The notes under the pieces: model-generated
Told to the model about the DNA's origin: nothing
The model's database searches: none
The model's input: the letters and a program-made list of their open reading frames with translations, nothing else
Source of the DNA: Uloborus plumipes
Taxonomy: Eukaryota > Arthropoda > Arachnida > Araneae > Uloboridae
DNA length: 64,000 nucleotides
Reading direction: 5' to 3'
Assembly: GCA_038373865.1 (NCBI GenBank)
Contig: JAXGGA010000469.1
Location: forward strand, 1 to 64,000
Made by a program: the position numbers and the translations under genes
In this document: piece after piece, positions 35,901 to 46,937 of the stretch
Layout: each line of letters opens with the position of its first letter
Position numbering within the stretch: the stretch's first letter is position 1

Positions 35901-38580
35901 TAACCGTGTGTTTTAAATTTAAATAGAAACTAAAACTGTTACTGCAAGAATTGTGGAATAAGGCTATTTTTACCCCTTTCCGGCAGGTGTTATTATTTAA
36001 AAATAAATAAATAAGTAAATAAAAAACATAAAAACCCTGTTACTTACTGACTCAAAACTAAAAGAAATTGATGTCCGACTTTCAGTTTTGTTAATTACTT
36101 ATTTTTAACATTTTAATTTAAATAAATGATGCTTGTTGTTAAAAGTTAGTAAAAAGCACAATGTTAAACAATTCAGTTTTACTCGTACTATATGTGGAAT
36201 TTTTTTTTTTTTGAAACTTTCCTTAGATAATACAAAGCATAATGTAACGTTAGTTTCTAGAAATGAATAAGTTTATAAGATTGTGACGAAAGCAAAATTC
36301 TAGAGCTCAAAAAAGAAAATTAGTTCCAAAAACCTTTTTTAGCAATCAGAAAGAAGTGATTTACGAATGTTCAAGTAGAATAAAATATTTAAATGCAGCG
36401 AACAGAAAATTTAAATAACACACTCTAATGCATTTTTTGCCATCTACTTTCAAAATTAGGCGCTATAAATTATGCAACTTAATAAGGCAGCTAAGAAAAG
36501 CATGGACGTTTTTAACTTTCTCGTTTCTGAAATTCCCCAATTTCAAACTTTAAGTAACAGCCTTTGGCAGAAATAAAAATCTAAATGCATCTGAACCTTT
36601 TTGCATAATTAAATGAATCTTGGAGGGGGGGGAAAAGCTGTATTCCTGTTGATATTTTTGAGAAATAATTTTCGGCATTCACAGAGTAAAGAATGTTTCC
36701 TGATAAGCTTCTAATTTCCTTTGCTAAGAACAAAACGTTTTTAGAGAAAATATTTTTAAAAAAAACGTAAATTTGGAATTGGTAAAAAAAGTTTTAGCTC
36801 ATGTGTCATATTCACGTAATAAGTCAAGATTTTATCATGATGCAGTAAGAAGCATAGTTTATATTGATGATCTTTTGTCTTGAGTAAAATTAAAACTAAA
36901 ACCCTATACATGTCGAGCCTGTTTATTAGAATCTCGGTAAAAAAAAAATAAATATCCTTTGTAATATGATAGTTTCAATGTATCAAACCGTTTTTTTTAA
37001 TGTGCTATTTTGATCCGGGATAATTGAATACCCTGCTTACTATAATATTTTCTTGATAAACTGGGTATTCCATTGGCTCGACTCTATATATACATATGTT
37101 AAGGTGTCCCTTATTTACCAAATTTTCAAAAAATTAGCTCTCACACCCTTTTTTATAAGTTTAACTCATTATTCTACCAATTACCAATGAACAAAAACAA
37201 TAGATAAATATTTAAATAACTAATCTAATTGATCCAAAAGATGTTAAAAAGACTATCAGTTCGAGGGAAAACAATAAGCCTGATAGAAAAAAGCATTCAT
37301 TTAATTTTCGTTAATAGTCTGTAAAAATGCATTTTCCTTTTAGATAAATTTTAGAAGAAATTTATTTTTTCATGTCGTGCAACGTGAAAACCACAGAACA
37401 TTGTTTTTGCAATCAAATTGTAGATTTTAATCATTTAGAAAGCATAAATTTGTTGTTACGTAAACACGTGGTCACTAGTTATTACACTGCAATAATTATT
37501 GACCCAGTCTGTAAAAATGTGAATTCACGCATAGTTGTTGCGGGTTTTCCATAGCAACCATCTTGACGATTTGGAAATTTCGATAATGGCTTTTGGCGAG
37601 AATGTTCGATTAAGACTGAATTATAGGAGTTTTGTGATCGCTTTTGATTAACGGTTTTGAGCGATAATTATTTTGCTTTATGCTAATGTTTACATTCACT
37701 ATGTGACTTGTGTTATGAAGTAAGAGCTACGAATGTTCATAAATATTAACGATTGCATTTTTGAGAGTTACTATTAGTATATGCGTGTAATCAAACATGC
37801 AAACACAAAAAACATTGAAAAATTGAAAATTTTCAGCTTTTAGTTACACTATATGCTATTAATTTTCAATAATTGTGAAATAATTGTTTTAAAAAGTAAT
37901 ATTAATGAAAGAAACCTACTGAACACTAGGCAGTCTTTAATTACAAAGCCTAGAAATTAATATATTTTAATCAATAAATCCATCGCTTTTGACACTTAAT
38001 CCACAGTAACACACATGATTCACATTTAATAATGATATCTTTTTTAAAGTACAAAAAAAATGCAAAAAAGTTATCTGAACTTTTCCCGGTTTCTGATATC
38101 TGTATTTTTGAAACTTTTCGGATTGTTTTTCTTTGATTTGTTCTCCGTTTTTGCGCGTAATGTGTTTTTTCTACCATGGTAATCCTGCAGTAATTATTAC
38201 TTCTGCATAAATAGGTAAACATTTTTATCCCTAAAGAACATGCATTTAGGACAATTATCGTATTCATCAGTTCATGTATTCCTTAAACTGAAATGCTGAT
38301 AATTTTAATCATTTGTTTCTGTACACGGAGATGTAAATGTGGGAGATGATTTTTTTATCCTTTTGCCCGTTATAAATATGAAATCGTGTGTTTTTAAAAT
38401 GAAGCTAGAATTTAATATAATTATAATATTTTCTATAATTTTAGATAAAGATATTTTAAGTAGCTAGGTAGAAAATTGAATTTGAATGTATCATAAAAAT
38501 GTGTTAAAAATCGTTTAATAGCGCGTTTTTTTTAAACCAAACGTTTTTTAAGAATTTATGGTTTTTGTCATTTAGCCTTA
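32942..38580. other. No gene seen; AT-rich
   Basis: No coding region or bounded element is supported in this 5.6-kb stretch. A 141-codon plus-strand open frame beginning at 32819 straddles the palindrome boundary and is discounted. GGTGGTGGG after a TTATTATTATT run near 33122-33145 resembles the word at 3945-3970. Numerous T runs (33184-33200, 33752-33769, 35694-35713) occur. Confidence 0.5.
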
Positions 38581-38582
38581 TA

Positions 38583-40107
38583 CACTGCGATTCAAAAGTT
38601 TAGACAAAATGCAAATATGTGAGTAAAAATAAAACTATTCAACGAAATGCTTTCAAATTTCTACTGCAGGTACACAATATGGTCCCAAATACGTGTCTGG
38701 AGTTCTTAAAGCTATAACTGGAATCAAATGTTGGATGTTACAAAAGACATTTTTTTACATTGTTGCAAAAGTTTAGACAATAGTCAGATTCTATGCAAAT
38801 ATCCCTTGAAATGTGATTGGTGGAGGAAATGCGGGACTGTATTATTCATTTAGAAAGTGCAGAAATTGCTAAATAAATAATCAAAATCTCAAAAGCTCTT
38901 TAGTTCTTATGTAAAGAAGATGAGAAAGTTTGGAAGCCGAAATTTGAAAATGAACCTACTTTACTAATTTTTTGTCTTTTAAATCGGCTCTAGTATGGTA
39001 GCACATTGTTTTTTACTTTGTGGAGGGCAAATTCAGACATGCGTATCGATGAAAAAGTCCAAGAACAATTATATTTATAAGGATGAAGGAATTGAAAAAA
39101 CGGCTCCGACTGACGATTCGGCCCTTAATTCTACAAAACTTCAACTTGGGTCAAAAACAACACGTGACAGCATAAGTAGATGAACAACTGAATCGGAATG
39201 CATAAAAAAAACAAAGAATTGTGCCTGAGTCTTTTCGGACAGAGTGTCCCAAATAAGCCAGATTTTAATGTGAAAAGCAGCATATGTATCATCGTGACTA
39301 AAAAATGAATGGTACTTTCTTTGATACAAATTATTAAAATTGGGATGTCCTAGATAGATTAAAATTATTTTCGTGGGACTTGAGAAATATTCAATGATCA
39401 TATGCTATGCTGCTTTTATCAATAAAATCTGGCTTATTTGGGACACTCTGTCCGAAAAGGCTTAAGCACAATTCTTTGTTTTTTTATGCATTACGATTCA
39501 GTTGCTCATCTACTTATGCTGTCACGTGCTGTTTTTGACCCAAGTTTAAGTTTTGTAGGATTAAGGGGAATATCGTCAGTTCGAGCCGTTTTTTTCAATT
39601 CCTTGATCTTTAAGAAATATATTTTTTCTTGGTCTTTTGATCGATATGCATGTCTGAATTTGCTCTCCACAAAGTAAAAAACAACGTCCTACCATACTAG
39701 AGCCGATTTAAAAGACAAAAAATTAATCAAGTAGGTTCATTTTCAAATTTCGGCTTTCAAACTTTTTCATCTTCTTTACACGAGAACTACAGAGCTTTTG
39801 AGATTTTGATTATTTATTCAGCAATATCTGCACTTTATAAATGAATAATAAAGTCTCGCATTTCCTCCACCAATCACATTTCAAAGGATATTTGCATAAA
39901 ATCTGACTTTTGTCTAAACTTTTGCAACAATGTAAAAAACTGTCTTTTGTAATATCCAAAATTTAGTTTCAGTTATACTTTTAAGAACTCTAGACACGTA
40001 TTTGGGACCGTATTGTGTACCTGCAGTCGAAATTTGAAAGAATTTCGTTGAATAGTTTTCTATTTATTCACATATTTGCCATTTGTCTAAACTTTTGCAC
40101 CGCAGTG
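38583..40107. mobile_element. TA-flanked foldback element, 1525 bp, arms of about 707 bp
   Basis: The left arm (38583-39290) and right arm (39402-40107) are inverted copies with scattered differences and almost identical lengths, around a spacer of about 110 bp. Termini read CACTGCGATTCAAAAGTTTA and, inverted, CACTGCGGTGCAAAAGTTTA. TA flanks both sides (38581-38582 and 40108-40109). TIR and target site point to the Tc1/mariner superfamily. Open frames within both arms encode the same peptide words (e.g. PTDDSALNSTKLQLGSK in the left arm), so the arms may derive from a once-coding half of an autonomous element. No catalytic triad was recognised. Confidence 0.88.
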
Positions 40108-40109
40108 TA

Positions 40110-43100
40110 AGATCACTTCTGAAATAAGAGGTATTTACATTTTATATCAGATTGTTAAAACTTTAAGCAAACATTTTAAGCACAGCTTTAATCTTGTTAG
40201 ATTTTGTACATCTTAAGATTTATACAAGCTAATATTTCCACAAACGTATTATTTTTTTTTTCAAACTTTCTGAACGTAATGCCTTATAACCTTAGTTAAA
40301 TTCTAAAAGAAGCGGTCATCTAAAACTGACTTTCTGTCGCAAATAAAAAATATACAACCACTTTCGAACTATTCTGTATGCTTTAATAATTTTTGCATAA
40401 ACATCCACTATGTGTTATGTGTAACATACTACTTAAGCGTAATTACCACTCATTTGCAGTACCATGTCTCAATCGACATGTTGCGGTAAATGCTAAGATG
40501 TATGTACTACAGTAATAAATTAGTGTGTTACGATATTTCAGTGCTATTCATTGTCCACACTTGTTGTTAATACCTTGTCTCTTCATCTGTGTATGTCCCA
40601 TTTGCCAACACAACTGGTATCTGAAAGACAAAAAAAAAAAAAAAAAAAAGCTGCCATGACTTTTGCCGGATTTCAAACTCTAATTTGTCAGATGGGCCGA
40701 GGTCTGGACATCGGTTTAACTATGTTTCGAAAAATTTAGTTTGTACAAAAGAACTCTCTAGAGCTTAGGTAAACACGTCAGTGATTATGCTGATGACTCC
40801 ATTCTTTTTAGAAGAATTGACAGTTGAGTGCACGAAAAACTCTTGCAGAGGTATTATCACATGAAAGCCACATTATTAAAGTTATTTAATCGGTATAGTA
40901 ATTATAATAAAAATAAATCAATAAATAAATAAAAACAAACATTTATAAAATGCAAATTGCATACTAACACTTATATGAATATTTTTCATATAATACTGGC
41001 ATTTCTTTTAGTTCTGATAGTGGTAGTACTTAAAGTTAAATAAACAAATGAATAAATAGTATATGAATAAGGAAACATAAACTGTGATTCAAAAATTAAC
41101 AACAAAAAAATAAAGCAAACTCTCATTGTATGTAAAAAAATCGCTGAAAGGTAAGTAAGTACAGCTTTATTTTTAATTACATCTCTTTCTATCAGCTGAG
41201 TAGTTTTGCGACGTCGTTGAAAATTAAAACAAAACTAATTGTACCGCTTTGCAAGCAAGATAAAAATTAAAATTAAGACTTCTTAGTGAGTTTAATTTTA
41301 TTTTTTTTTCAAGCTTTTAAATCTTCTCTAGAAGTGAGTAACATTCTCGTTTGCAATTCTTAAGAAATGAGTAAGAAGATTCAAACATACCCAAAGAAAA
41401 TAAAATATTTTTAAATCTTAGGTTTTTTTTCTTGGCTCATTTTCTTGTACATTTCTTAGTCATGTGAAAGAGTATACACTCTTTTTGTTCAATGAATTCA
41501 TTTAAATTTTTATATTCTTAGCATTATACTTTTATTCATATTCAAATAAGAACCCAAACTTCGTTTATTCTTGACGACGTTTTATAAATTGAATATTTAA
41601 GATATTATAATTGCATGATTTTTCATTAGACATTTTTGCACCATTCAATGTATTGAAAAAGCAGAATTTGATTTACTGCAATAAATTATTCGTACTTAAG
41701 AGCAAGTTATTCATTACATTTGGTGTTAAAACAATACATATTATATTTACACAAAAAAGTTAAGTAGTTAAATAAATGTATGCTTTTTACTTACTGTTTG
41801 GCTATTTTAACTAGCAATATGTTCTTCCATGAATGGTAATTCCCTTAAGAATACTAATTTAATGCATTCAAATTCGAAAATTATTGGTCTCTAGCTTATT
41901 TAAATCCCTTATCATAAAAGTTATGTGCACTTCTAAAAGAAAAGTCAATATTTGAGATATTAGATTATGCACACAATTAGACATGTAGTTTTAAGACCTA
42001 AGTCAAGGGTCAAAAAACGTCATTTTTGAAACTGATGCAGCATACATGATAATTGTAATATCGGGCTGAATATGAGACTTTAACGGAAGAGAAGATATAA
42101 CAAATGAGGGTACCATTAAAATCTTATCCTAATTTTTTTTTACAGTAGCATTTAGGGTCATGATCATATGAATTGAATCACCTACACGCAAAAGGGTAAG
42201 GGCCACAACTAAAAGTTTGAAGACATAGTTTGGACCTGCCACTTGAAGGGTTGAAATACGTTTTTGGACACAAAAAGGCAGTTTAGTATACTGTATTTGT
42301 GTTAGTTTAAACCGTCTAATAATGATATAGAGGAGTTTGTCAAAAACAAATAAATAAAATTACATTTCTTTAAATTTGATGTATCACTCTCTACTATATT
42401 TAACATATTTTTGTACCCGTTGGAGATAATATGAAACATTATTTACAATAATGCAAATCAAATTTAGAAGTAATATTTCCAACAGGTGTGAATAAATACA
42501 AGCACGCATTGTTGTAATTATTAAAATATATCTTGGATTCCCTAGACGTAGAAAGTAGTAATATGATTTCCACATCAGATTTTAATACATATGTCAACTT
42601 ACCTTAGAAAGCAATGCAAAATAATTACGATGTTTTTAATTTATGAAAATAGAAATTGATTTCATTTGCAATGGGAGAATCACTTTTAACCAAAAGTGGT
42701 CACTTCCGACATACATCATTAATTTTACCTTGCAATTAAAATCAGATTAAAATTTATACATTTTATTTTCCCTTTCAATCTCCTCATTTATTTTGAATCA
42801 CAACCACTGCATTAAACAAATTTCGATTCAGTTCATTAGTCGGATAATTATGGTACCAGCATCGTTAATAAAAGTCCAAGACTGCTAATTTGTTTGCCGA
42901 ATAAAAGACCTCTCAAACGGTAGAGATGTTATTTGGAATGGCTGCTCTCACTCGTATAGAAAGAGAGACTTCCCCATGATTAATGGAAAATGCTTAGATT
43001 TCATGTTCCGAGAAAAGTGGTTTCTAAATGTTTTGATAAACTACTTGAATGTAACTGTTGTGCAAGTAATCTATACATGTAATCAGTTACATATTTTTAT

Positions 43101-43201
43101 GAGTAATAAAGGGAACGTGGTTGTCAAAAAGACAGCTCATAAATACGAGACCGTACTTGACAATGAGTTGTAAGTATTTCGTATGTGAAATAGTCTCATT
43201 G
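40110..43201. other. No gene seen; AT-rich
   Basis: No supported gene or bounded repeat. (ATAA)n-like tracts at about 40910-40935 and 41040-41060; poly-A at 40630-40648. Short frames have no recognisable content. Confidence 0.5.
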
Positions 43202-43205
43202 TTAA

Positions 43206-43956
43206 CCCATTTATGCCCAAGTTTTTTTGAGCACTTTTTTTTTTTTTTTTCAATTTTTATCTGCTTAAGCCTCTTACTGGGAATGGTTTACATACATTTT
43301 AGACTTAAAATAGTTCACCGTTGCCATATTTATTAAGTTATTTAACGTCCTGTTTATGGGATATTTTGCAGATATTTGAGCAAATTACGACCTTACTTGA
43401 CTTTACTTTTGCAAAGTAGCATTACAGAAGGCATACGTGATCAATTTTAAGCAAAGCATTTTAAAATAGTTTACTTTTATGAAAAATAAGTTCGCAAAAA
43501 ACACTTACTTTTTATGGCTACCCACGCTGGATCGTTGCTAAGCTGATTAGTCTGAAAACAGCCGTCAATAAATGAACTCTGGTGTCCAAATAATGGTTCT
43601 AACTGATTTTTTCAAAGAAGAAGGACTATTTAACTTGTGAAAAACAGCTTTAGTAAAATGATATACCGTAAAGTCGGGTTACTTGGACCCACAAGGAGGT
43701 TACTTGAGCCCACAGTAAAATGATTAAATCTGGGTTTGGTACTAGCATTAGAGACTGCAGAGTGCTTCTACCTAGAGGAGAAACAAGGAGCTACGTGCAA
43801 GTCTTCAACTAATAAGTACCAAACCTAGATTTTATCATTTTACTGTAATGGGCTCAAGTAACCCCCTAGGGTCCAAGTAACCCGACTTTACGGTACAGAT
43901 TTTTGTATGCAGTAACTAAAAAGCGTCCCGTTTTTAGGCTACTAGGCATAAATGGG
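43206..43956. mobile_element. piggyBac-like MITE with TTAA duplication
   Basis: Flanked by TTAA at 43202-43205 and 43957-43960. Termini are CCCATTTATGCCCAAG and, inverted, CCCATTTATGCCTAGT. The full span is 751 bp, of which 228 bp plus a TA are a nested insertion, so the original was about 520 bp. The terminal CCCATT is shared with the TTAA element at 11595-13403, suggesting related families mobilised by the same type of transposase. There is no coding capacity. Confidence 0.85.
43666..43893. mobile_element. Palindromic MITE nested in the piggyBac-like MITE
   Basis: A 228-bp element bounded by TA (43664-43665 and 43894-43895). Termini are CCGTAAAGTCGGGTTACTTG and, inverted, CCGTAAAGTCGGGTTACTTG, identical over this length. 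A second inverted block (GGTTACTTGAGCCC / GGGCTCAAGTAACC) follows inside, and the centre around 43740-43810 is unpaired. The near-identity of its arms compared with its host implies a younger insertion. Confidence 0.88.
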
Positions 43957-44009
43957 TTAAGTAGTGTGGCTATTTTCCAGAGAAATGTCAGCTTTCTTTG
44001 CTTTTGCTA

Positions 44010-44138
44010 CACTTTAAAAAATGAATGTTGTTTTTACAGTATAATACAGCTAATTTTATGGTAATAAACTGTAAAATTGCTAATTTTCCAGTTAACTACA
44101 GCGCATTTTACAGGTTTAAACTGAAACCTCTGCTGCAC
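44010..44138. repeat. ACAGTAA-family MITE-like repeat, copy 2 (truncated)
   Basis: Starts CACTTTAAAAAATGAATGTTG and continues TTTTTACAGTATAATACAGC, closely matching the copy at 63235-63581. It runs through the ACTGTAAAATTGCTA words and stops after CCTCTGCTGCAC, so the right terminus is missing. It lies 50 bp outside the piggyBac-like MITE. Confidence 0.75.
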
Positions 44139-46365
44139 TAAAAACGGGGTTCAGTACTCTAGAGATGAAACGCCATCTTAGTTTTCTGACAAAGACTTTT
44201 ACAATATCACGGTAAAAAAAAATTGTGTAATCTTACTCCGTAAGAGCTGTGGCAGTATTCTGCATATAAAGCTACCGCCAATGTCATGGAGTAACTAAAC
44301 TAATAAAACGGGTTTAACGTTATGTGTGAGTGATGCTTCAGTTTGCTTCATTATATTGGTGGCAGCTTTGGATGCAGAATGCTGCCACCACTTTTACAAA
44401 GTTAGGTTATACAATTTTGCAGTAATTTCAAGTTTATAATACATGCTTTTAAATAGTGCATTTAACACCGGTGACACTTAAAATGCTCTGTTTACAACTA
44501 AAAATATACGTACAGCACACTTTGTAACATTAGAATACTTTTTTCTCATTCAAAAATATCCTGCTACCCAAGAAATATTTTGCTATGCCTTCTTATAAGC
44601 TTCCTCATTATGCATACGAGGTATTTATTACTCATCGAAGGGGAAATGCTGCGAATAATTTTCCCAGCTGATGTTGCAACCCACCTCGTTGAATATTCGA
44701 TGCCCCTTTTACGCTATGAAACTTTCTTCCGTCAAATTACTGCACAACAAATAATAACTTCATAGATACATATCCCTCGCTCTCGACGACGCTTCCAAGG
44801 ATAATCCTTTAGAAAAATGTATTGCATTAGGCGCATGAAGCGGCTTGACGGTGAAACCAAAGTGTTTGTCTCCTTGGGAAATTTTGCATTTCCTTTTAAG
44901 GTATATTAGGACAAGCTCTTGACAAGAGAGCTGCATAAATGGAGGAATTATATTTTGTCGGATCAGAGCTTTAAAAATTGCCTTCGTTTTTTTAAGGATA
45001 CATTTAAAATTCTTCGATAACATAATAATATGGAACTTATGCATAAGAAACTGACATAATATGATGGGATTTATGCATAAAAATAAAATAATAACATGAA
45101 ATTTTGAAAACACACATTTTTAAAACCTAAAAGAGTTGGAAAAAATGTGAACAATACGTTATTCATTACATGTAATTTATTTTATTTAATTAATTTCTTG
45201 AGTAACAGGTCGATTTATGTTTTATGTTAAAAATTTTAAACAATTACTATTTGTTTTTGTTAACAAATAGGATTCGTGTCAAATCGTTTGTAGAGATTAT
45301 AGAAGTTTTTCAGTTCTTGGTTCATTAAATGCAGGGAATAAAAATGCATATGTTAAGTCATTTTAAATGTAACGATAACCTTTGTATTTAGTTCAAAGCC
45401 TGAGCAGGACCAATGCTTCATGCAGATGTCATTTTTATCCCTATATCTTTAAATCTGCATCTAACAGTAGAAGATGTGTAAACATTTTGAGAACTTAAGC
45501 TGATGCAAAGTTTTGAAATTTTCCATGTAATAGCTACGTAAGTTAAAAAATGCATTTTAAACATGAGTGCTTTAACTTTAACCTTCTATATCATACTTTG
45601 AAGGATATTATTAGATCATGTAATTAGTAGTTATTTGATATATGTACATCCAACTTTAAGTAAATCTTCGTAATTTTACATAATATAGGTAAAGACATTA
45701 ATTTAGCACTCGTTTTAAACTTGCTAATACTTTTTTACTGAGCAACGCCCGGCTTTCATCGTATATTATGGCTTGCTTTTTGACATTTATAAGTAAAATA
45801 TTCTAAAACTATAGACAAAATGGGAAAATAACAATCCTTCAAATAATCGATTACATGTATAAAACGGTATTAATAAGAATTACTGATGAATTACGCAGTT
45901 AGAACATGCGTCGTTCGAAAAAAAAAAACAAATATTAAAACTAGAAACATATTTTCTGTTATTAGAGACATATTTATTATTGATTTTATTGGACGCAGTT
46001 TGTAACATTTGTCATAAAGTTATTTGCTAAAGCTTTTTTTTCTGAAGCAGAAAAGTCATTTATATTTGAGAGTTTCGAACTTCATTTTCATAGTAGAAAA
46101 AATCTTCATCTTTCGTAAAAATGCGGCTTCTTGTATTTCGTTTCTTCTAAAAATCATTTTCCTTTATTAATTTAGTAACGAGGTACAAAATTGTCCATTA
46201 TTTTACACATGATGCAGCATGTGTTAAGTAAGATAAACTTGGTCGTTTATTAAAAAAAATTAAACTTTGAAGCAGTTAAAGTCATTATCTTTCGTTTAAT
46301 TAAAATATGCTGTACGATTTAGAAACCGTGAATATATGTTAAACTTAAAAAAAAAAAAAAATCAA
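44139..46365. other. No gene supported; AT-rich
   Basis: A 117-codon minus-strand open frame (44760-45113) has a hydrophobic start and a slightly GC-richer end, but no recognisable domain, so it is not called. A GGCGTTGCTCAGT-like word near 45742-45758 (minus strand) hints at an old repeat end without boundaries. Confidence 0.45.
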
Positions 46366-46367
46366 TA

Positions 46368-46768
46368 GGGTAGATTCGGGGATGACACCTCATTGGGGAA
46401 GATGTCGTACTATGTGTTGCGCATACAAGTATCAACAAAAACAGATAGCCACTAAGAATGAAGGAGCATGTACATCGAGAAAGTACATAAATTGGTTTTC
46501 AATTACCACAGATTTAAGTGGTATTTTTATAGTGTTTTGTCGTGTTTACTTCTTTGTTAAGTACCCGAAATAGTGTTAAATGCTATTCTCTAAGGTCTTT
46601 GTAATCATTTTCGGTTATAAAAAATTGTTTTTCAAAGAGAAACCTATTTTTTTTACCAATCACAAAAGCCCATACTTTGTGAATAAATTTGAATTTTAAA
46701 AATAAAACCAATGCCCCATTTTATAGAAAATAAGGTCCAAAACTAAAGCTTCTTTGCCCAATCTACCC
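46368..46768. mobile_element. TA-flanked MITE, GGGTAGATT termini
   Basis: Termini GGGTAGATTCGGGG and, inverted, GGGTAGATTGGGCA, flanked by TA (46366-46367 and 46769-46770). It is 401 bp and non-coding, despite a 63-codon frame inside. Tc1/mariner-type by target site only. The superfamily is otherwise not assigned. Confidence 0.7.
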
Positions 46769-46888
46769 TAAATAAAAAAATAAAATATTTATTTTATAAT
46801 ATAAATATTTTATTTTTATTATAAAATAAAATATTTATATTATAAAATAAATATTTATAATATAAATATTTATTTTATAATATAAATA
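46769..46888. repeat. 120-bp tract of only A and T with repeated TATTTTATAATATAAATA words
   Basis: Not a single G or C in 120 bases. Words such as ATAAAATATTTAT recur in both orientations, so the tract is strongly self-complementary. It sits exactly between the MITE at 46368-46768 and the hAT-type remnant at 46889-46937. Confidence 0.9.
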
Positions 46889-46937
46889 GAACCCCCCCCC
46901 CCATCCCCCACTGGAACATTTCGAAATGACGTCCCTG
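46889..46937 (-). mobile_element. Remnant of the CAGGGACGTCATTTC hAT-type MITE
   Basis: Read on the minus strand it starts CAGGGACGTCATTTCGAAAT at 46937 and runs into a long G tract, as in the copies at 13435 and 17000. The other end is missing, replaced by the pure A/T tract. Confidence 0.6.

Noticed and set aside
44760..45113. 117-codon minus-strand open frame
   Set aside because: Hydrophobic AT-driven start, no domain recognised and no supporting context.
45735..45765. Second Helitron 3' end on the minus strand (CCGGGCGTTGCTCAGT)
   Set aside because: It resembles a Helitron tail but ends CTCAG rather than CTRR and has no clear hairpin or 5' end.
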